Program-made: the position numbers and the translations under genes | Shown here: positions 34,267 through 39,094 of the stretch, piece by piece | How positions within the stretch are numbered: position 1 is the stretch's first letter | Layout: each line of letters starts with the position of its first letter | DNA from: an uncultured Muribaculaceae bacterium | GTDB lineage: Bacteria > Bacteroidota > Bacteroidia > Bacteroidales > Muribaculaceae | Length of the DNA stretch: 39,094 nt | NCBI GenBank assembly: GCA_947632485.1 | Contig: CANRPJ010000028.1 | Location: 1-39,094 of the forward strand | Direction of reading: 5' to 3' | Notes under the pieces: generated by a model | What the model saw: the letters and a program-made list of their open reading frames with translations, nothing else | What the model was told of the DNA's origin: nothing | Databases searched by the model: none

Positions 34267-35801
34267 CTCCTTCCAGTATTGAATGAGCCGCGATATTCAG
34301 CGCTCAGCATCAGCCCCATACCGGCCTGATAGAGGCTGCCCGCATCGAGCGCGAGCTGCCCTTTGAGCGTAAGACCCTTTATTCGGGGAGCTGCCCATAC
34401 GATCTCCCCCATGGCGCAGAATGCGTCCTTACGATCCGTGCGCGGTATATAGGGAGTGCCCCACGAACGGCGCCAAGAGAGCAGTCCCCTCCAGCTGAGC
34501 GCGCCTCCGGCACCCGAAACACCCATCTGAAAGCCCCTCACACGATTGTCGGTGAAGCGCAGATAGCCGTTGCGGTTATATATCGGCGAGCGTAGGAAGG
34601 GGGTGCCCAGAGCCATACCGTAGTTAGCCCAGCCATCGTAGAAATAATTGTTGTAGTAATCGTCGGAACCGGTAGCCTGATCCGGTATGTCTACCCCGTC
34701 GTGATCGCCCGGCGCCCAATGAATCGGACCGCTCTGGTTAGTGAAATCAAGGTATGCCACCTCTACCCCCGTCAGCGCACCGGAAGCAGGCTCCCAGCGG
34801 GCACCCCACACGCCGTCCCAGCCATTGAGCTTGCCGATTCCGGAGCCGTCTTCCCAAGGAAGCTGGGCATAAAGCTGAAATGAGCCGGCCGAAGCATGCC
34901 TGTAGCTCAACCGGATATCCCAGGAGCCCAGATGGTTGCCATTGTAATAATTCTGATCGCCAAGCGTATGGCCCGAACCGTTGCGCAGCGGCACGAAGAT
35001 ATCGAAGAAATCCTTCAGCCTTACCCCTGAGCCGTCGGCGTGCACCATCATGCCATCACGCCAATACTCCTGATAGCCTCCAAACTGAGCGGCATGCTGA
35101 AATCCAAACATACCCACAAACGGCTTATCCTCCCGGCTGCTGAAATAGATGCTCTTATAGTGGAACCACACTCCGGTGGTCAGAAAATGGTCGGCGTAAT
35201 TATAATGGTCTTCGAGCCAGCCGGAGTCGGTGAATTTACCATAGGCAATTTCGCCCCTTATCCGGAGCCAGTTGCGAGTAAGCGGCACCGTCACGAAATC
35301 CCTGAATCCGATCCTGACCTGCGGCACCGGCCTGGCATTGCGGCTCAGCACTATATCGCCCAGCCCCAGAGTGCTGTCGAAGAGCGAGCGGTCGTTGCTC
35401 TTCATTCCCGCAGTCAGGAAGATACTTCTCCATCTCGCCTCGCCCCACAGCTGCTGGATCCACGCCAGAGCCGGACGCCGGTTCTCTACCGTAAGCCTTC
35501 CGAGGTCGAAGTTCCAGCGCTCATATCCCGCTCTCGATGCAATATCGGCCACTCCCTCGAACCCCGCGCCCCATGAGAACCTGCGGCCCTCTACAGGCGC
35601 CACCTCGATGCCGGCGCGCTCAAGGAAAGTGCGACCCTGAGTGAGCAGTCCGTCGGAATTTGAAGCGATATAATAGGGAGCGAAAGTGCCTGTGCCGGCA
35701 CTGATATGAGTGGAAGCATGCCAGTCGAAGCGGGTCTGCGCAAGGAGTGCCGCCATTGGAAGCACCCCGAGCATCAACGCCATGACCAATCTACTTCCCA
35801 T
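34263..35801 (-). CDS. Capsule assembly Wzi-family outer-membrane protein
   Basis: This 512-residue protein has a signal peptide (MGSRLVMALMLGVLPMAALL, cleaved near AQ-TRFDW) and many amphipathic beta strands rich in aromatic residues, as in an outer-membrane barrel. The opening of the mature protein (HISAGTGTFAPYYIASN) and the later AYLDFTNQSGPIHW match the Wzi family. In Klebsiella and E. coli this protein holds capsule polymer at the cell surface. It overlaps the GNAT gene upstream by 11 bases and the lipoprotein gene by 4. Members in Bacteroidetes are often far from full capsule loci, so the exact role is uncertain. Confidence 0.82.
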   Translation of the reverse strand: MGSRLVMALMLGVLPMAALLAQTRFDWHASTHISAGTGTFAPYYIASNSDGLLTQGRTFLERAGIEVAPVEGRRFSWGAGFEGVADIASRAGYERWNFDLGRLTVENRRPALAWIQQLWGEARWRSIFLTAGMKSNDRSLFDSTLGLGDIVLSRNARPVPQVRIGFRDFVTVPLTRNWLRIRGEIAYGKFTDSGWLEDHYNYADHFLTTGVWFHYKSIYFSSREDKPFVGMFGFQHAAQFGGYQEYWRDGMMVHADGSGVRLKDFFDIFVPLRNGSGHTLGDQNYYNGNHLGSWDIRLSYRHASAGSFQLYAQLPWEDGSGIGKLNGWDGVWGARWEPASGALTGVEVAYLDFTNQSGPIHWAPGDHDGVDIPDQATGSDDYYNNYFYDGWANYGMALGTPFLRSPIYNRNGYLRFTDNRVRGFQMGVSGAGGALSWRGLLSWRRSWGTPYIPRTDRKDAFCAMGEIVWAAPRIKGLTLKGQLALDAGSLYQAGMGLMLSAEYRGSFNTGRR

Positions 35802-36717
35802 GATAAGTGCCTATATGTCTGCGTTTTTTCTCTTCGAATATCTCCGAGATCCGGAAAAAGATTCCACTCTCCTCCACATCACCAAACTCCGGATTGATCG
35901 CCGTGCCAAACATTCGCATCGTCGGCGAGAGGCTCATATAGGCATTGACAAGAGGAGGAATATTCAGACCTGCCTCCCTTACCGCATGGTTCAGGATCTT
36001 ATAATCTTCCTTAAAGCTGTCGCCGCAGAAAAGCGCCTCAAGCTCCTTGCTGTCTGTCACCATCTCAAGCGGCTGAATAGGCCACACGAGCCTGTCAACA
36101 TCCGGAAAATGCTTATGGAGAAAATAAAGAATCTGGTCGCGGCTACGGCGTCCGAAACTCGGATACATCGTGACCTTTCCGAAAAGATACTGTATCTGCG
36201 GATATACTACCGTAAGCGCCCCCAGGCCGTCCCAGAGGTTATCGAGAGCGTAGAGAGCCTTCGGATTGGAGCGCGTCGACTGGTATTCGAGCGTCACAAA
36301 CGAGCGCCCGAGCTCCAGGGTGACAGGAAGATACTCCTTCAGGAAGCGCTCCGAGAAATGAAACATATGGGAGGTGGCTATATGCGGAATTCCGTCGGTA
36401 AACTCCATCTCCTCTCCGAGCAGAAACCTATAGCCTCCGATAATCTCCTCATCGGCCGGGTTCCATACGATCAGCTGCCGGCAGGGACGCTCCATCGTAT
36501 CAAACTCATCGATATCGCACTCCTTGCCCGTGCCTCCACCGGCCGCCCGGAAAGCTATTTCGCGCAGGCGTCCGATCTCCCGCATCGTATTCGGGGAGTT
36601 GAAAGCATCGATTATATAAATCTCATTGTCACCCTTATTGGTATGGCGAAGCAACCGTTCCTCCGTGAGTTCGGCTTTTATGAGCTGGCGGTCTACTCGG
36701 TCTATTATCCTCTCCAT
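35791..36717 (-). CDS. GNAT-family acyltransferase, hemolysin/OlsB/GlsB-like
   Basis: This 308-residue protein resembles the acyl-ACP-dependent N-acyltransferases of lipid synthesis. The first half contains REIAFRAAGGGTG, then a GNAT core with IIGGYRFLLG. LELGRSFVTLEYQ corresponds to the ELGR motif of OlsB-type enzymes. The Bacteroides relative GlsB acylates glycine to start glycine-lipid (flavolipin) synthesis. The GlsA-type O-acyltransferase usually next to GlsB is not here; a Wzi-family gene follows instead with 11 bases overlap. It is the first gene of the surface-sugar operon and has its own -7 box upstream. Substrate identity is inferred. Confidence 0.8.
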   Translation of the reverse strand: MERIIDRVDRQLIKAELTEERLLRHTNKGDNEIYIIDAFNSPNTMREIGRLREIAFRAAGGGTGKECDIDEFDTMERPCRQLIVWNPADEEIIGGYRFLLGEEMEFTDGIPHIATSHMFHFSERFLKEYLPVTLELGRSFVTLEYQSTRSNPKALYALDNLWDGLGALTVVYPQIQYLFGKVTMYPSFGRRSRDQILYFLHKHFPDVDRLVWPIQPLEMVTDSKELEALFCGDSFKEDYKILNHAVREAGLNIPPLVNAYMSLSPTMRMFGTAINPEFGDVEESGIFFRISEIFEEKKRRHIGTYHGK

Positions 36718-36759
36718 AGCTACTGGCTGACCAATCAGCCATCACACACCTTTAGACTG

Positions 36760-36767
36760 CAAAGTTA
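36760..36767 (-). promoter_or_regulatory. Putative -7 box of the eight-gene surface operon
   Basis: The minus strand reads TAACTTTG, 42 bases before the GNAT ATG. No clear -33 TTTG. Confidence 0.5.
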
Positions 36768-36830
36768 GCGAAACTTTTTTAACTTTCCTTTACAGAAGCG
36801 CCTCCTTTGCCCGCACCCCCGCGCAGGCCC

Positions 36831-36911
36831 CTTGACAGCCTTGACATTGACACGAGGTTATATCACTACCCCTCAGCCACATAACCCCCAAACCGTGTCA
36901 AGGCCGTCAAG
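36831..36911. repeat. Imperfect inverted repeat in intergenic region
   Basis: The left arm at 36831-36854 (CTTGACAGCCTTGACA, then TTGACACG) is largely complementary to the right arm at 36894-36911 (CGTGTCAAGGCCGTCAAG). The left arm has a 6-base direct duplication (TTGACA). The loop of about 39 bases contains no gene. It may be a terminator, a structured RNA or an insertion remnant. Confidence 0.4.
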
Positions 36912-37200
36912 CCTCCTTCCTCCGCGTGAGCTCAGTCTATCCAACTGTAATAATCGGCTATCCCCAAAAATGAAAAGCATGGAGGAGTAGAGAGGGTGAA
37001 ATTATACTGACCACTTAGCCATTTAGTTATCTCACATGGACGCTTATCTACAGCTCTTGTAAACTCAGCCTTAGACAGTCCTTTTATGCATCAAAAGGTC
37101 ATATATGCGGTTAGATATTGCAAATTCTAAATCTCCTTTAATCCTGATATGCAAGGAATTACCCTCGCCATAGCTTCGTATTTGTCGAATGCAGTTCTCA
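36901..37200 (-). pseudogene. Remnant of an XRE/HigA-like helix-turn-helix antitoxin gene
   Basis: On the minus strand one frame reads DLEFAISNRIYDLLMHK and stops. The next frame continues GLSKAEF-TRAVDKRPCE-ITKWLSG-QYNFTL. Joined, this is a typical XRE helix-turn-helix with the WLSGxxNFT signature. The break lies at the four-T run 37082-37085; removing one base restores the frame. The C-terminal part is eroded after NFTLST. No intact start codon was found; coding character fades into the end of the DUF1016 gene near 37200. The gene is therefore probably dead, or was fused to or co-translated with its neighbour. Confidence 0.6.
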
Positions 37201-37205
37201 CATAT

Positions 37206-38270
37206 CTATTCTTTCAGTTCCAATTCAATATCCTCTATCGATGGCAGCGAACTCTTGAATTCATCAGGAATAAACTTCGTGAGCTGAAATTCTGCAACTC
37301 CAATAGGTTGGGACGAAGATTCGAGGGCGTATTGCGCAAGTACATTATCCTTATCTTTACATATTAATAGGCCTATGGTTGAATTATCCTGATCGGTTTT
37401 CAAAATATGATTAACAGCTGTCATATATGTACCAAGCTGCCCTATATCCCCGGCTCCAAAAGTAGCGGTCTTGACTTCTATTACACAATAGGCATGAAGC
37501 TTTATATTATAAAACAGCAGGTCAATAAACTGTTCCGTATGACCTACCTTAAGACGATATTCTTCTCCGACATATGCAAAACCGGAACCAAGCTCTAACA
37601 GAAAACGTGAGATATTTGCCATCAAAGCCCTTTTCAATTCTCGTTCTCTATAAGGTTCTGTCATCTCAGTAAAGTCAAATATATAAGGATCCTTTGTAAG
37701 TTCCTGTGCCAAATCGCTCTCCGGAGAAGGGAGTAATCGTGAAAAACTTGTCAATGCCTTTCCCTGCCTAAGATGCAGATTAGTTTCAATAAAAGTTTTA
37801 AGAACACTCCTTGACCAACCTTCTTCGATTGTCTTATTAATATAGAACAATGCTGTCTGGGTGTCTCCTATCTCAAAATAGTTATCAATTAGTGCGCAAT
37901 GATGTCCCCACGGTATGGAGAATATTACCTCATAAGGTTCTTTTTCTGATATGCCAACAGATTGTTGGCAATTCTCATTGTTTTGGTTATAAAGAAGATA
38001 CATCTTCTTCATATATTGTAAATTCTGACGAGAAAAGCCATTGGATTCTGGTATAGCCTCTTTCAAATCTTGACTGAGATTCTTGTAAAACCCACTTCCA
38101 TATACATTTTCGGCATCACGGGCCACTATGTCACGACCAACCGACCAATAAAAACGCAACATCTCTCGGTTAACCTTAGCCGCAGCCTTAATCTGACTAC
38201 TTCTATATCTCTCTTTTAACTCTTGTATCCACCGGGAGTATTCTACATCAGTCTTGATAAGCTTGCTCAT
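37206..38270 (-). CDS. DUF1016/YhcG-family protein with PDDEXK nuclease domain
   Basis: The 354-residue protein has an N-terminal DUF1016-type helical domain (about 10-165, including NREMLRFYWSVGRDI and SRQNLQYMKKMYLLY). A C-terminal PDDEXK nuclease-like core follows: GEEYRLKVGHTEQFIDLLFY, then CVIEVKTATF, which supply the acidic residues and the E-x-K pair. YhcG-type proteins occur in defence islands and near type I restriction systems; the biochemical role is not established. The start ATG at 38270 (MSKLIKTDVEYSRW) is preferred over the longer frame from 38318. It has its own promoter, and an XRE-like remnant follows immediately, which suggests a former two-gene module. AT-rich compared with the surface operon. 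Confidence 0.85.
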   Translation of the reverse strand: MSKLIKTDVEYSRWIQELKERYRSSQIKAAAKVNREMLRFYWSVGRDIVARDAENVYGSGFYKNLSQDLKEAIPESNGFSRQNLQYMKKMYLLYNQNNENCQQSVGISEKEPYEVIFSIPWGHHCALIDNYFEIGDTQTALFYINKTIEEGWSRSVLKTFIETNLHLRQGKALTSFSRLLPSPESDLAQELTKDPYIFDFTEMTEPYRERELKRALMANISRFLLELGSGFAYVGEEYRLKVGHTEQFIDLLFYNIKLHAYCVIEVKTATFGAGDIGQLGTYMTAVNHILKTDQDNSTIGLLICKDKDNVLAQYALESSSQPIGVAEFQLTKFIPDEFKSSLPSIEDIELELKE

Positions 38271-38306
38271 ATAAAGAAGGTGAATTTTATATCCTAATTG
38301 TAAATG

Positions 38307-38338
38307 CAAAATTACCAATTTTTTCTTATTTGGGCAAA
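38307..38338 (-). promoter_or_regulatory. Promoter of the DUF1016 gene
   Basis: On the minus strand TTTG (38335-38338) and TAATTTTG (38307-38314) are separated by 20 bases. Transcription would begin about 30 bases before the ATG at 38270. Confidence 0.65.
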
Positions 38339-38634
38339 CTCGGTGATTTTCAGAGGGGTTTGGAGAGGCGTGGGTACTAATCGTGTACTTTTGTGGAAGT
38401 TGATAGAAAGCCGAGGAAATTGAATTTTAGATTTTTGTATTGCGTTAAATATTTTTAACTGTCCTAATTTGCCTATTTTTACCGATTCCGACGGTTACAA
38501 AGTACACCCTCTCGCAGATTATCAGCCGAGATATTTGGATGTAATCCTATCTCCAATTCATAATTTTGCGCACCACAAAAGTAATCATATTTTTTGGAAC
38601 ACAGTAATATCACGCGATAAATCTGAAACGCTCT
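38339..38634. other. AT-rich intergenic region
   Basis: No gene is recognised here. A plus-strand TACTTTTG (38386-38393) could be a -7 box directed towards the repeats, with TTTG 23 bases upstream, a slightly long spacer. A 66-codon open frame from about 38469 has no similarity that I recognise and is probably chance. Confidence 0.4.
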
Positions 38635-38824
38635 GCGATGCTGGACATCGAATATCCGTGTCGCCGTAGGATGTGCAACCGGGGACGGTTGTTCACATCT
38701 TACGACTTAACACAGTCATTCCATGTCCCGCAGGTAATTCAATCCACGGGGATAAAGACCGTCATTTGCCCTGCGCTTTCGCTGCTCTACGGCTTGAACA
38801 AATACCGGACATTATCCTGTTCCG
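38635..38824. repeat. 190-base intergenic repeat, copy 1
   Basis: This stretch aligns without gaps to 38905-39094 with 21 differences by eye (about 89% identity). Inside it are two small palindromes, CGATG-CTGGA-CATCG at the left end and CAACCG-GGGA-CGGTTG. The period between copies is exactly 270 bases, and the 80 bases between the copies are not repeated to the left. Confidence 0.85.
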
Positions 38825-38904
38825 GGATTGCACTCTCCTTTCTTTTTATCACAGCCTGATAGTTGTCCTTGACAGGACGGTTCAGATTTCTATATTGCCT
38901 CACC

Positions 38905-39094
38905 GCGATGCCGGACATCGAATAGCCGTGTCGCCGAAAGATGTGCAACCGGGGACGGTTGTCCTCATCTTACGACTGAACACGGTCATTCCATGTCCCG
39001 CAGGGGATTCAATCTATGGGGATAAAGACCGTCATTTGCTCTGCGCCTCCGTTGCCCTCCGGCTTGAACAGATGCCGGACATTATCCTATTCCG
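38905..39094. repeat. 190-base intergenic repeat, copy 2 (at window edge)
   Basis: Second copy of the repeat at 38635-38824. It reaches the window edge, so its true end is unknown. The plus-strand frame that is open in copy 1 has two stop codons here, and the differences show no codon bias, so it is treated as non-coding. The word ATGCCGGACAT occurs twice within this copy (near 38908 and 39072). Confidence 0.85.

Noticed and set aside
38638..38859. 73-codon open frame over repeat copy 1
   Set aside because: The same frame in repeat copy 2 has stop codons after MPDIE and SSYD, and substitutions do not favour third codon positions.

Overview
The window looks like a chromosome segment of an anaerobic gut member of the Bacteroidales. 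Seen evidence: promoter-like TAnnTTTG (-7) boxes, several with an upstream TTTG (-33) box about 19-21 bases away; a three-subunit frdCAB-type fumarate reductase; a DcaP-like porin; a Wzi-family capsule protein; a glycine-lipid type GNAT acyltransferase; and AT-rich non-coding leaders. The backbone is moderately GC-rich, while the two ends (1-1600 and 37000-38500) are visibly AT-rich and hold defence-type genes. A family such as Muribaculaceae is possible, but that is inference.

Layout. 1-5697 (minus) is a restriction-modification-like operon. It has a methylase-like partner gene, a 1313-residue protein combining a GIY-YIG-like nuclease, an SF2 helicase and an Eco57I-type adenine methylase, and a third gene that runs off the window. 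Two oddities sit here: an in-frame amber codon between a well-placed promoter/ATG and the partner gene, and an in-frame 15-base tandem repeat in the probable DNA-recognition part of the large protein. 6051-10024 (minus) is the frdCAB respiratory operon. 10060-11142 (plus) holds tRNA-Arg(UCU) and panB.

11149-18512 (plus) is the most interesting metabolic region. A pyruvoyl decarboxylase of the phosphatidylserine decarboxylase superfamily resembles the soluble PsiD-type amino acid decarboxylases more than membrane Psd. It is followed by two tandem GadC-like APC antiporters, an MFS transporter and a DcaP-like outer-membrane porin. Together they could form a substrate-in, decarboxylate, amine-out system crossing both membranes, built on a pyruvoyl enzyme instead of a PLP enzyme. 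This function is inferred.

18536-23865 (plus) has a long-chain acyl-CoA synthetase, prfB with its programmed +1 frameshift, and a dipeptidyl peptidase IV. 23904-28805 (minus) is an lrp-metF-metH operon. A divergent promoter and a terminator about 110 bases apart (28946-29068, plus) suggest a small RNA.

29078-36767 (minus) is a tightly overlapping eight-gene operon: GNAT acyltransferase, Wzi-family protein, small lipoprotein, LegB-like dehydratase, ATP-grasp enzyme, then NeuB-, NeuC- and NeuA-like enzymes. It most likely makes a CMP-activated legionaminic-acid-type nonulosonic acid for the cell surface, but the expected LegC aminotransferase and LegH acetyltransferase are not in it. 36900-38340 (minus) holds a frameshifted HTH antitoxin-like remnant and a DUF1016/PDDEXK nuclease gene. 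The window ends in two copies, about 89% identical, of a 190-base non-coding repeat spaced exactly 270 bases apart.
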